Below are positions 19,519 to 26,974 of a stretch of 64,000 nucleotides of DNA, in pieces (the first letter of the stretch is position 1; each line of letters begins with the position of its first letter). The position numbers and the translations under genes were made by a program. The notes beneath the pieces were generated by a model. It did no database searches. It was not told the DNA's origin and saw nothing but the letters and a program-made list of their open reading frames with translations. Where the stretch lies: assembly GCF_003172915.1 (NCBI RefSeq), contig NZ_QGKU01000032.1:1-64000 (forward strand). The letters are read 5' to 3'. This stretch comes from Meridianimarinicoccus roseus (GTDB lineage: Bacteria > Pseudomonadota > Alphaproteobacteria > Rhodobacterales > Rhodobacteraceae).

Positions 19519-19534
19519 ATTCATGGAGCTGAAT
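19519..19534. promoter_or_regulatory. ATTC-N8-GAAT dyad, distal copy (candidate SqrR/BigR-type operator)
   Basis: The sequence reads ATTC-ATGGAGCT-GAAT, extended to CATTCA/TGAATG at 19518-19535. ATTC-N8-GAAT is the half-site arrangement I recall for the sulfide/persulfide-responsive ArsR-family repressors SqrR and BigR. A second exact copy lies with its centre 66 bases downstream. Binding is inferred, not shown. Confidence 0.5.
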
Positions 19535-19584
19535 GTCGCACCCTGCAGGTGGGGCTTGAACCCCAAGCCGTCACGACCCATCAT

Positions 19585-19600
19585 ATTCTTTAATTAGAAT
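19585..19600. promoter_or_regulatory. ATTC-N8-GAAT dyad, proximal copy (candidate SqrR/BigR-type operator)
   Basis: The sequence reads ATTC-TTTAATTA-GAAT and extends to a 7-of-8 match in longer arms (CATATTCT at 19582-19589, AGAATGTG at 19596-19603). It ends a few bases before the AGGGAGG ribosome-binding site of the following membrane-protein gene, where a bound repressor would block the promoter or early transcription. Confidence 0.55.
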
Positions 19601-19618
19601 GTGAAAAGGGAGGCCGAC

Positions 19619-20833
19619 ATGGCCCGCACACACCTGTTTCCCGCCGAAACCCGCTACAGCCCGCTTTATTTCCTGGCCTCGCTCGGGGCGGGCGGCATCG
19701 CGGTGACGTTCTTCCTGTGGCTGATGTTCTGGATCCCGCATCCCGGCAAACCGGTTCCGGTATTCGAAGACATCGCCGCCGCCTTCAGCGCGGGCAGGTT
19801 CGCGCAGCAGGCCATGATCGGCACGGCGATGGCCGGGATCGCGCTGTTCGCGGCCACCAACCTGCGCCTGCTGGCCTGGAACATCGGCCAGTTGCGCCGC
19901 TTCCGCGACAGCGGCGCGCAAGATGCGCTGAGCCGTACCAACGCACAGACCCAGATGACCGCGCTGCCACTGGCGCTGGCGATGAGCGTCAATGTCGGCT
20001 TCATCCTTGGCCTTGTCTTCGTGCCCGGCCTTTGGGGCGTGACCGAATACCTGTTTCCGGCGGCAATGGCGGTCTTTGTGGCGATCGGCGTGCTGGCGCT
20101 GCGCCAGATCGGCAGCTTTCTTGGCAGGGTCCTTTCTAACGGCAATTTCGACCATTCCGCCAACAACAGCTTCGCGCAGAAACTGCCGGCATTCGCGCTG
20201 GCGATGGTCGGCGTCGGCCTTGCCGCCCCGGCCGCGATGAGCAGCGTGCCCACCACGGTGGCAGTGTCGCTGGCGCTGTCGACCTTCTTTCTTGCGTCTG
20301 CGGCGGTGATCGCGCTGGTCGCGCTGGTTCTGGGCCTGCACGCGATGCTGGAGCATGGCGTCGCGCCCGAAGCCGCGCCGACGTTGATGGTGATCGTGCC
20401 GATCCTGACGGTTCTCGGCATCCTCGTCATGCGCCAACAGCATGGTCTGCACGTCCATTTCGGTTGGCATAGCGCCGACGCGGACACGCTGGTCCTGCTG
20501 ACGCGGCTTCTGTCGGTGCAGGTCCTGTTCACGTTGTTCGGGGTCTTCGTGCTGGCGCGGATCGGCTATGTCGCGCGCTTCGTGACGGGCGCCGCGACCT
20601 CGGCGGGGGCGTATGCGCTGATCTGCCCGGCGGTCGCGCTGTCAGTGATGATGCAGTTCTGGATCAACAAGGGGCTGGTCGGCGCGGGCGTGCTGGACAA
20701 GTTCGGCGCCGCCTACTGGAGCCTGAGCGCCATGGCCGTCGCGGTGCAGGCCGTCGCCATCGGGCTTGCGCTCTACCTGAACCGGCGCCATTTCCGCCCG
20801 GCCGCCGCCGTTCTGCCCCATCCGGCGGAATGA
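19619..20833 (+). CDS. multi-spanning membrane protein, TDT/TsoY-like, function unassigned
   Basis: 404 residues with about ten hydrophobic segments, beginning MARTHLFPAETRYSPLYFL. The overall look (YSPLYFLASLGAGG, WIPHPGKPVP, GVTEYLFPAAMAVF) is that of tellurite-resistance/dicarboxylate-transporter (TDT, SLAC1-like) proteins, and I believe it belongs to what databases call the TsoY (seleno)protein family, though I cannot check this. Only one Cys is present, in ALICPAVAL at about residue 336, in a hydrophobic C-terminal segment; it may be the position held by selenocysteine in relatives. AGGGAGG at 19606-19612 favours the ATG at 19619 over the in-frame GTG at 19601. Two ATTC-N8-GAAT dyads upstream suggest sulfide/persulfide-responsive control (inference). 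Confidence 0.7.
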   Translation: MARTHLFPAETRYSPLYFLASLGAGGIAVTFFLWLMFWIPHPGKPVPVFEDIAAAFSAGRFAQQAMIGTAMAGIALFAATNLRLLAWNIGQLRRFRDSGAQDALSRTNAQTQMTALPLALAMSVNVGFILGLVFVPGLWGVTEYLFPAAMAVFVAIGVLALRQIGSFLGRVLSNGNFDHSANNSFAQKLPAFALAMVGVGLAAPAAMSSVPTTVAVSLALSTFFLASAAVIALVALVLGLHAMLEHGVAPEAAPTLMVIVPILTVLGILVMRQQHGLHVHFGWHSADADTLVLLTRLLSVQVLFTLFGVFVLARIGYVARFVTGAATSAGAYALICPAVALSVMMQFWINKGLVGAGVLDKFGAAYWSLSAMAVAVQAVAIGLALYLNRRHFRPAAAVLPHPAE

Positions 20834-20964
20834 CCCGCCCTGCTTCATGACGTTCCGGTCCTGACAGTCCGGTTCCCCGCGCGCCCGGTCGACCCGCTCG
20901 GCCGGGCGTCGCTTTTGCCGTGCGCCATGCTAGGACGGGAGCACACATCCCGAGGAGTTGCGCC

Positions 20965-21315
20965 ATGCTGCACGCCATCGCCATTCTGCTTGCCTGCCAG
21001 CTGGCCGGGCAGGTCACCGTCACCGCGCTGGGGCTGGCGCTGCCCGGTCCCGTACTGGGCATGGCGCTGCTGGCCGGGCTGATGCTGGCCTTTCCCGCGC
21101 TGCACGAGGTTGTGCGCGGGCTGGCCGAGGGACTGCTGGCGCATCTGTCGCTGCTGTTCGTGCCCGCCGGTGTGGGCGTGGTGGCGCACCTTCACCTGCT
21201 GGGTGAGAACGGGATCGCGCTGCTTGCGGCGCTGGTGGTCAGCACGCTGGCGGGCCTGACGGTCAGCGTGCTGGTCTTCGCCGGCGTGCTGCGACTGGTG
21301 GAGCCGCGGTCATGA
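20965..21315 (+). CDS. CidA/LrgA family membrane protein
   Basis: 116-residue small inner-membrane protein with about four hydrophobic segments. The family block GLALPGPVLGMALL follows the first segment, and AHLSLLFVPAGVGVVAH matches the LrgA/CidA consensus. These holin-like proteins pair with LrgB/CidB and have been linked to murein hydrolase control and, in some bacteria, to pyruvate or glycolate transport. A CGAGGAG ribosome-binding site at 20951-20957 supports the ATG at 20965, not the upstream in-frame ATG. The stop overlaps the LrgB start by four bases (ATGA). Confidence 0.88.
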   Translation: MLHAIAILLACQLAGQVTVTALGLALPGPVLGMALLAGLMLAFPALHEVVRGLAEGLLAHLSLLFVPAGVGVVAHLHLLGENGIALLAALVVSTLAGLTVSVLVFAGVLRLVEPRS

Positions 21316-22028
21316 CCCCGGTCGTGGATATCTGGGTCTATCTGACCGACGAGCCGCTGTTGTGGCTGACCGCGACGGTGCTGGCCTATGCAGTCGGGGA
21401 CCGGGCGTTCCGGGCGAGCGGGCGCAAGACCTACGTCAACCCGGTGCTGATCGCGATGCTGTTGCTGGGCGCGGTCCTTCTGGCGACGGGCACGACATAC
21501 GAGGTCTATTTCGACGGCGCGCAGTTCGTTCATTTCCTGCTGGGACCGGCGACGGTGGCGCTGGCCGTCCCGCTTTACACCAACCGCTCGCACATCCTGC
21601 GCACGGCGCTGCCGATGCTGGCGGCGCTGGTGGCGGGCGGCCTGACCGCGATGCTGACGGGCCTGGGCGTGGGCTGGGCGCTGGGTCTGCGCGGCGAGGT
21701 GCTGCTGTCGCTGGCGCCCAAATCGGCCACCTCGCCCATCGCCATCGGCGTGGCCGAAGCGATCGGCGGCATCCCGTCGCTGACCGCCGCGCTGGTGATC
21801 CTGACCGGTATCCTCGGGGCGGTGATCGTCACGCCGCTTTACGATGCGCTGGGGGTTCGGGATTACCGGGCGCGCGGCTTCGCCACCGGCGCGTCGGCGA
21901 GCGGGATCGGCACCGCGCGGGCCTTTCAGGTCGATCCGGTGGCGGGCGCCTTCGCGGGCATCGCGATGGGTCTGAACGCGCTTTTCACAGCGCTGGCGAC
22001 GCCGCTGGTGGTGGGCTGGCTGTTCTGA
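21312..22028 (+). CDS. LrgB family membrane protein
   Basis: 238 residues, highly hydrophobic, with the diagnostic LrgB stretch LAPKSATSPIAIGVAE followed by GGIPSLTAALVILTGI, and a C-terminal GTARAFQVDPVAGAFAGIAMGLN. Partner of the CidA/LrgA protein encoded just upstream and translationally coupled to it. In eukaryotic-organelle relatives a fused LrgAB protein moves glycolate/glycerate, so a carboxylate-transport role is possible. Nothing links it directly to the neighbouring cobalamin genes. Confidence 0.9.
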   Translation: MTPVVDIWVYLTDEPLLWLTATVLAYAVGDRAFRASGRKTYVNPVLIAMLLLGAVLLATGTTYEVYFDGAQFVHFLLGPATVALAVPLYTNRSHILRTALPMLAALVAGGLTAMLTGLGVGWALGLRGEVLLSLAPKSATSPIAIGVAEAIGGIPSLTAALVILTGILGAVIVTPLYDALGVRDYRARGFATGASASGIGTARAFQVDPVAGAFAGIAMGLNALFTALATPLVVGWLF

Positions 22029-22097
22029 GCGGGGGCATGCGGGCTTTACGGCGCGCGCGCGATGGCGGAGATTGGCGCGCAACAGGAAGGGGATGCC

Positions 22098-22724
22098 ATG
22101 ACCGAAGAGACCAGGCCGCAGGACGAACTTGCCCGCCACGCCGCCAAGATGGCCAAGAAGAAGGCCGCGCGGGACAAGATCATGGCTACGAAGGAGGGCG
22201 AGAAGGGCCTGATCATCGTGCATACCGGGAAGGGGAAGGGGAAATCCTCGGCCGCGTTCGGAATGATCTTCCGCTGCATCGCGCACGGGATGCCCTGCGC
22301 GGTGGTGCAGTTCATCAAGGGCGGCATGAGCACGGGCGAGCGCGATCTGATCCTGTCGCGCTTTTCCGACGTCTGCCAGTTCCACACGATGGGCGAGGGG
22401 TTCACCTGGGAGACGCAGGACCGCGCCCGCGACACGGAGATGGCGCAGGCGGCCTGGGAGAAGGCGAAGGAGCTGATCCGCGACCCGGCGAACCGCATGG
22501 TCCTGCTGGACGAGATCAACATCGCGCTGCGGTATGATTACCTCGACGTGGCGGAAGTGGTTGCTTTCCTGCGGGACGAGAAACCGGAGATGACGCATGT
22601 GGTGCTGACCGGGCGCAACGCGAAGGAGCCGCTGATCGAGGCGGCGGACCTCGTGACCGAGATGGAATTGGTCAAGCATCCGTTCCGGTCGGGTATCAAG
22701 GCGCAGGTCGGGGTGGAGTTCTGA
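22098..22724 (+). CDS. cobO: cob(I)yrinic acid a,c-diamide adenosyltransferase
   Basis: CobA/CobO/BtuR-type ATP:corrinoid adenosyltransferase, 208 residues. It attaches the 5'-deoxyadenosyl group to Co(I) of cobyrinic acid a,c-diamide. The P-loop variant HTGKGKGKSSAAFG near the N terminus, VVQFIKGG, LLDEINIALRYDY and VLTGRNA are hallmark motifs. The ATG at 22098 has GGAAGGGG just upstream; an in-frame ATG at 22062 lacks a site. It is about 3.2 kb after cobN, with the LrgA/LrgB pair between, and is followed by a flavin reductase that could generate Co(I). Confidence 0.95.
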   Translation: MTEETRPQDELARHAAKMAKKKAARDKIMATKEGEKGLIIVHTGKGKGKSSAAFGMIFRCIAHGMPCAVVQFIKGGMSTGERDLILSRFSDVCQFHTMGEGFTWETQDRARDTEMAQAAWEKAKELIRDPANRMVLLDEINIALRYDYLDVAEVVAFLRDEKPEMTHVVLTGRNAKEPLIEAADLVTEMELVKHPFRSGIKAQVGVEF

Positions 22725-22771
22725 GCGCGGGGCATTACCTGCGCCAAGGGTCATGACGAGGGGACATATCG

Positions 22772-23317
22772 ATGACGACGCTGAAACTTGCCGGGCTGTG
22801 CGGATCGCTGCGCCGCGAGTCGTTCAACCGCAAGCTGCTGCACGAGGCGGTGCGCCATTTCGGGGACTGCGAGTTCACGCTGGTCGAAACGCGCTTTTCC
22901 GTGTTCGACGAGGACATAGAGAAGGGCGAAGGAATCCCGAAGGAGGTGCAGGCGGCGGCAGAGGCCATCGCGGCAGCGGATGCCGTGATCATAGCCTCGC
23001 CGGAATACAACCAGTCGGTATCGGGCGTGATGAAAAACGCGCTCGACTGGATCAGCCGGACCGAGGGCAACCCGTGGCTGCGCAAGCCGGTAGCGATCAT
23101 GTCGGCCAATGCCGGCCGATCGGGTGGGGCGCGCGGGCAATACGCTTTACGCTTGTGCCTTGCGCCGTTCCGCCCGCTGATGGTGCCGGGCCCGGAGGTG
23201 CTGATCGCCGCGCCCGGCAAGGAGTTCGGTGAGGACGGGCGTCTTCAGAACGAGCTTTACGAGAAGGCGCTGTCGGACCTGATGGGGGAATTGCGCACCG
23301 CGGCAGAGCGCAAATAG
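22772..23317 (+). CDS. NADPH-dependent FMN reductase family protein
   Basis: 181-residue flavodoxin-like protein of the NADPH-dependent FMN/quinone reductase family. FMN phosphate loop GSLRRESFNRKLL near the N terminus, and the SPEYNQSVSGVMKNALDW block that stacks on the isoalloxazine ring are both intact. A GAGGGGAC ribosome-binding site precedes the ATG. Because it lies 47 bases after cobO it might reduce cobalt(II) corrinoid for adenosylation, but the family also includes azo-, chromate- and quinone reductases, so this role is only a contextual guess. Confidence 0.85.
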   Translation: MTTLKLAGLCGSLRRESFNRKLLHEAVRHFGDCEFTLVETRFSVFDEDIEKGEGIPKEVQAAAEAIAAADAVIIASPEYNQSVSGVMKNALDWISRTEGNPWLRKPVAIMSANAGRSGGARGQYALRLCLAPFRPLMVPGPEVLIAAPGKEFGEDGRLQNELYEKALSDLMGELRTAAERK

Positions 23318-23329
23318 GCAAAGCGGGCT

Positions 23330-24026
23330 TCTGGACGATCTCGCGCTTCCGGTCGCTCGTCATCGCGGCGGCGCGCGCCATGGGCCCGGACGCGACGCGA
23401 CCACGCGGCAGGCCCTGACCGTGTCGGGGCTTGCGGGACGGAGCGGTCTTCGCTTCGCCGACATCGGCTGCGGGACCGGGGCCACAAGTCTTTTCCTTGC
23501 AGCGGAACCGGAAGCGCATGTCGCGGCGGCCGATTTTTTGGCCCGAGATTCTCGCCGATCTTGGCGACACTGCGCGTGACCGCAGTCTTCAGGACAGGAT
23601 CGAGACGGTGACGGCAAACATTGCCGAGTTGCCGTTCGGGGACGGCGCCTTCGACACGATCTGGTCGGAAGGCGCTGTCTGCAACATCGGCCTTGTGCGC
23701 GGGGTGGCGGAGTGGCCACGCCTTCCGAGGCCCGGCGGCGATCTGGCGCAGAGCGAGTTGACCCGGCTGACCCGCCAGCCCACGGCGCTGGAGAAGCGCC
23801 GGAACGCCGCCTACCCCCGAAGTGGACACCGCGGCCGAGAGAACCGCCGTGATCGAGGCCGCGGGTCTTGTCTTGCTGCGATGTTTCCCCCTCTCAGAAC
23901 TGCTTGCCGGAAAACCACTGCCGTCCGATGCAGACCCGCTTCGAGCGGTTTGCCGACCGCAACGGCCGCTCAGGCGCGGCGCGCACCATCGTCGCGGAAG
24001 AGCGCGCGGAATTTGTCAGTTGCTGA
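23330..24026 (+). pseudogene. frameshifted class I SAM-dependent methyltransferase remnant
   Basis: Methyltransferase pieces occur in order but in different frames. ADIGCGTGATSLFLA (motif I, about 23450-23500) is in one frame; ETVTANIAELPFGDGAFDTIWSEGA (about 23600-23680) and PRPGGDLAQSELTRLTRQP in the next; AAERTAVIEAAGLVLL (about 23830-23880) in the third; and MQTRFERFADRNGRSGAAR up to the TGA at 24024-24026 back in the first. At least three indels are therefore needed, plus one near 23400 (GPDATR then TRQALTVSGL). No single frame covers the domain. Long open frames remaining here are by-products of high GC. It directly follows the FMN reductase gene. The intact relative would be about 240-260 residues. 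Confidence 0.75.
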
Positions 24027-24064
24027 GGGTTCGACAACGCGCGCAAGCCCGGCGGTTAGCGGCC

Positions 24065-25111
24065 TTACAGGTTGTCTTCGACCCGGAACCCCGCCGGGAT
24101 GACGTCCCGCCCGTCCAGAACCAGATCGGCCATGACCTCTGCAACCTTGGGCGCCATGCCGAAGCCGATCTTGAAGCCGCCATTGGCGATGAACACGCCC
24201 GCGCGGGTCGGGTGCGGGCCAAGCATCGGCGCGCGGCTGCGGGCGCGTGGCCGCACGCCCGCCCAGCGCCCGATCACCGGGGCGCCCCCCAGGGCAGGGA
24301 CAGCGGCACGGGCGCGTGCCAGCACATCGTCAAGTTGACCGTCCGTGGCGGCGGGATCGTCGTAGTCGCGTTCGCTGGTCGAACCGATGGCCACGGTGCC
24401 GTCGGAATGGGGCACCACGTGCAGCCCGCCCGCGAAAAGCTGGGGCGCGCCGCGCCGGTCAAGCCGCAGTAGCGCCGCCTGCCCCTTCACGCCAGTCCCA
24501 ACGGGTCGGCCGGTTTCGGCGGACAGCGCGAGCAGCCCGGCATGGCCGGTCGCCCAGACCTCGGGGCGCCCGGTGGCGGGCTCCGCATCGGGCACGATGC
24601 TGCCGCCCTGCGCGGTGACGGCAGCGGCGAGCGCGGCGCAGGCCTGCGCCGGGTGAAGCCGCGCACTGAGCGTGTCGCGGATCAGCCGCCCCGAAGGACT
24701 GAGGGGCGCCCAGTCGCCTGCATCATCCGCCGCGATGACCTGCCAGCAAGCCAGACCCTGCCAGAGCCGCGCCGCGCCCTGTGCCCGTTCGTCGGCCAGT
24801 GCCAGCGCCCGGTCGCCATCCACCGGTTGCAACCGGCCGAGCCGCCCATAGCCGGACGGCCGCCCCGAACGATGTTCGACCTCATCCCAGAACGAGCCGG
24901 CCATGATCAGGCTGTCGAACTGGAATGCCTTCTTCTCGTTCCAGTTCTCGGGGGTGTGGGGGGCCAGCGCGCCGACGATCCCGCCCGAGGCCCCGGCCCC
25001 CGGCCCGCCCGGATCGACCACCCGCACCCGTGCCCCACGCCGGGCGCAGGCATGGGCGATGGCCAGCCCGAAAATCCCGGCACCGCGAATCGTCACATCG
25101 GGCTGCGTCAT
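24065..25111 (-). CDS. FAD-dependent oxidoreductase, MnmC(o)/DAO family
   Basis: 348-residue D-amino-acid-oxidase-fold flavoprotein. N-terminal dinucleotide motif GAGIFGLAIAHACARRG, then VVDPGGPGAGASGGIVGALAPH, and the C-terminal IANGGFKIGFGMAPKVAE. The GASG-x3-GAL block resembles the oxidase half of bifunctional MnmC, which removes the carboxymethyl group of cmnm5s2U in tRNA. The gene for the methyltransferase half (mnmD) is divergent, 103 bases away, so the two activities fused in enterobacteria are probably separate here. Glycine/D-amino-acid oxidase activity is the alternative. Confidence 0.8.
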   Translation of the reverse strand: MTQPDVTIRGAGIFGLAIAHACARRGARVRVVDPGGPGAGASGGIVGALAPHTPENWNEKKAFQFDSLIMAGSFWDEVEHRSGRPSGYGRLGRLQPVDGDRALALADERAQGAARLWQGLACWQVIAADDAGDWAPLSPSGRLIRDTLSARLHPAQACAALAAAVTAQGGSIVPDAEPATGRPEVWATGHAGLLALSAETGRPVGTGVKGQAALLRLDRRGAPQLFAGGLHVVPHSDGTVAIGSTSERDYDDPAATDGQLDDVLARARAAVPALGGAPVIGRWAGVRPRARSRAPMLGPHPTRAGVFIANGGFKIGFGMAPKVAEVMADLVLDGRDVIPAGFRVEDNL

Positions 25112-25214
25112 GACGGACCCTGCAAAAAGGTAACATCAGATTGACATTTGGACGGTTCTGGCAATTTTACGTCGCTGGGGAGCATCGGAACACCAAGGGC
25201 AGGGAACGTCAGCT

Positions 25215-25886
25215 ATGACAGCCGATCCGGTCGATATCCAGTGGCACGAGGAGGGTGTCCCCGTTTCGGGACAGTTCGACGATCCGTACTATTCGCTGGA
25301 GGACGGGCTGGCGGAGACCCGCCATGTCTTTCTTGCGGGCAACGGCCTGCCGGAGCGCTTCCGGCCGGGCTTTCACATCGCCGAACTGGGCTTCGGCACC
25401 GGGCTGAACCTGTTTGCCGCGCTGAAGGCGTGGCGCGATATGGGTGTGGGCGGGCAGCTTCACTACACCGGGTTCGAGGCCTACCCCCTGCTGGCCGAGG
25501 AGATGGCGCTGGCACTGACCGCCTTTCCCGAGATTCTGGAAACCGCGCGCCCCTTCCTTGCCGCCTGGGAGGATGGCGCGACGCGGTTCAGCGCGCCGGA
25601 TCTGGAGGCGCAGGTCATCATCGGCGATGCACGCGAGACGCTGTCGCGCTGGGACGGGATCGCCGATGCGTGGTTCCTTGACGGCTTCGCGCCAGCCCGC
25701 AACCCGGAGCTGTGGGAAGCGCCGCTGCTGACCGACGTCGCGCTGCACACGGCACCGGGCGGCACGCTGGCGACCTACACGGCGGCAGGCGTGGTGCGTC
25801 GCGGGCTGGAAGCTGCGGGTTTCGCGGTGGCCAAGGTGCCGGGCTTCGGTCGCAAGCGGCACATGACGCTCGGACGGCTGGAGTGA
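25215..25886 (+). CDS. mnmD: tRNA (5-methylaminomethyl-2-thiouridine)(34)-methyltransferase
   Basis: Stand-alone MnmD, 223 residues, corresponding to the N-terminal half of E. coli MnmC. It methylates nm5s2U34 in tRNA. Family marks: PYYSLEDGLAETRHVFL, SAM motif ELGFGTGLNLFAAL, then YTGFEAYPL, and the signature WFLDGFAPARNPELWE with C-terminal GFGRKRHMTLG. The ATG at 25215 begins the typical protein. Its stop overlaps the next gene by four bases. Its divergent partner looks like the MnmC oxidase half. Confidence 0.93.
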   Translation: MTADPVDIQWHEEGVPVSGQFDDPYYSLEDGLAETRHVFLAGNGLPERFRPGFHIAELGFGTGLNLFAALKAWRDMGVGGQLHYTGFEAYPLLAEEMALALTAFPEILETARPFLAAWEDGATRFSAPDLEAQVIIGDARETLSRWDGIADAWFLDGFAPARNPELWEAPLLTDVALHTAPGGTLATYTAAGVVRRGLEAAGFAVAKVPGFGRKRHMTLGRLE

Positions 25887-26848
25887 CGCGCGCGGCGACG
25901 GCCGCAGGCACCGACCCGGACGGGGAATCGAGCGAGGCGCTGGATCGCGCATCCGCACAGGCACGGGATCAAGCGCGGGCGAACCGGACCGGGATCGGGT
26001 TCATGGTGGCCGCGTCCCTGGTCTTTGCCTTGCAGGACGGGCTGTCGCGGCATCTGGCGGACAGCTACAGCCTGCTGATGATCGTGATGATCCGCTACTG
26101 GTTCTTCGCGGCTTTCGTGATCGCGGTGGCGGCGCGCAGGCCGGGCGGGCTACGAGCGGCGGCGGCGACGCGGCAGCCTGTGGTGCAGGTCCTGCGCGGG
26201 CTGCTGCTGGCCGCCGAGATCTGCGTGATGGTGGCGGGATTCGTGTTGCTGGGGCTGGTGGAGACCCATGCCATATTCGCGGTCTACCCGCTGCTGATCG
26301 CGGCGCTGTCGGGGCCGCTGCTGGGCGAACGGGTGGGCTGGCGGCGATGGGCGGCGATCCTGGCGGGATTCGCCGGCATCCTGGTGATCCTGCAGCCCGG
26401 CGTGGCGGTGTTCACGCCCGCGGCGGCGGTGCCGCTGCTGGCGGCGGCAATGTTCGCGCTTTACGGCCTGTTGACGCGCTACGCCGCGCGGCGGGACAGC
26501 GCGACGACCAGCTTCTTCTGGACCGGCACGGTAGGGGCTGTGGCGATGACCGCCGTGGGCCTGTGGCACTGGGAGCCAATGGCGCGGGCGGATGCTGCGA
26601 TGATGGCCGCGCTGTGCGTTTCGGGCGCGCTGGGGCACTGGTGCCTGATCCGTTGCTACGACGCGGCCGAGGCAGGGACCGTGCAGCCCTTCGCCTACCT
26701 GCAACTGGTTTTCGCCACCGGCGTCGGGATGCTGGCCTTCGGCGAGGCGCTGCGTCCGAACGTGGCGGCGGGCGGGGCGATCGTCGTGGCGGCGGGCCTT
26801 TTCGCGCTGTGGCGTGCCCGGCAGGCGGACCGTGCGGCGTCGGGCTAG
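25883..26848 (+). CDS. DMT family transporter (EamA)
   Basis: Drug/metabolite-superfamily permease with two EamA repeats and about ten membrane segments. The hydrophobic core begins GIGFMVAASLVFALQDGLSRHLA; the repeat ends PLLIAALSGPLLGERVGWRRW and LVFATGVGMLAFGEALRP are typical. The preferred start is the GTG at 25883, overlapping the mnmD stop (GTGA) and giving a 321-residue protein with a roughly 35-residue charged N-terminal extension; an ATG at about 26003 would give the bare domain. Substrate unknown. Translational coupling to mnmD is frequent in compact genomes and need not mean shared function. Confidence 0.87.
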   Translation: MTRAATAAGTDPDGESSEALDRASAQARDQARANRTGIGFMVAASLVFALQDGLSRHLADSYSLLMIVMIRYWFFAAFVIAVAARRPGGLRAAAATRQPVVQVLRGLLLAAEICVMVAGFVLLGLVETHAIFAVYPLLIAALSGPLLGERVGWRRWAAILAGFAGILVILQPGVAVFTPAAAVPLLAAAMFALYGLLTRYAARRDSATTSFFWTGTVGAVAMTAVGLWHWEPMARADAAMMAALCVSGALGHWCLIRCYDAAEAGTVQPFAYLQLVFATGVGMLAFGEALRPNVAAGGAIVVAAGLFALWRARQADRAASG

Positions 26849-26974
26849 CCCGGGGCGGGCGAACGGAGGCGACTCGAGGTGCGAGGTCGGCGGGGCAGGC
26901 GTGCAGCTGGCGTGGGGCGGACGGAGTGCCGGACGGTTCCGCGCGCGAGACCCCCGGATCAGGTCCGGGCCAAG

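Noticed and set aside
23431-24102. Single 223-codon frame spanning the methyltransferase remnant
   Set aside because: Only its middle part resembles a methyltransferase; ends are out of frame with the other pieces, so it is a decayed gene, not a new one.
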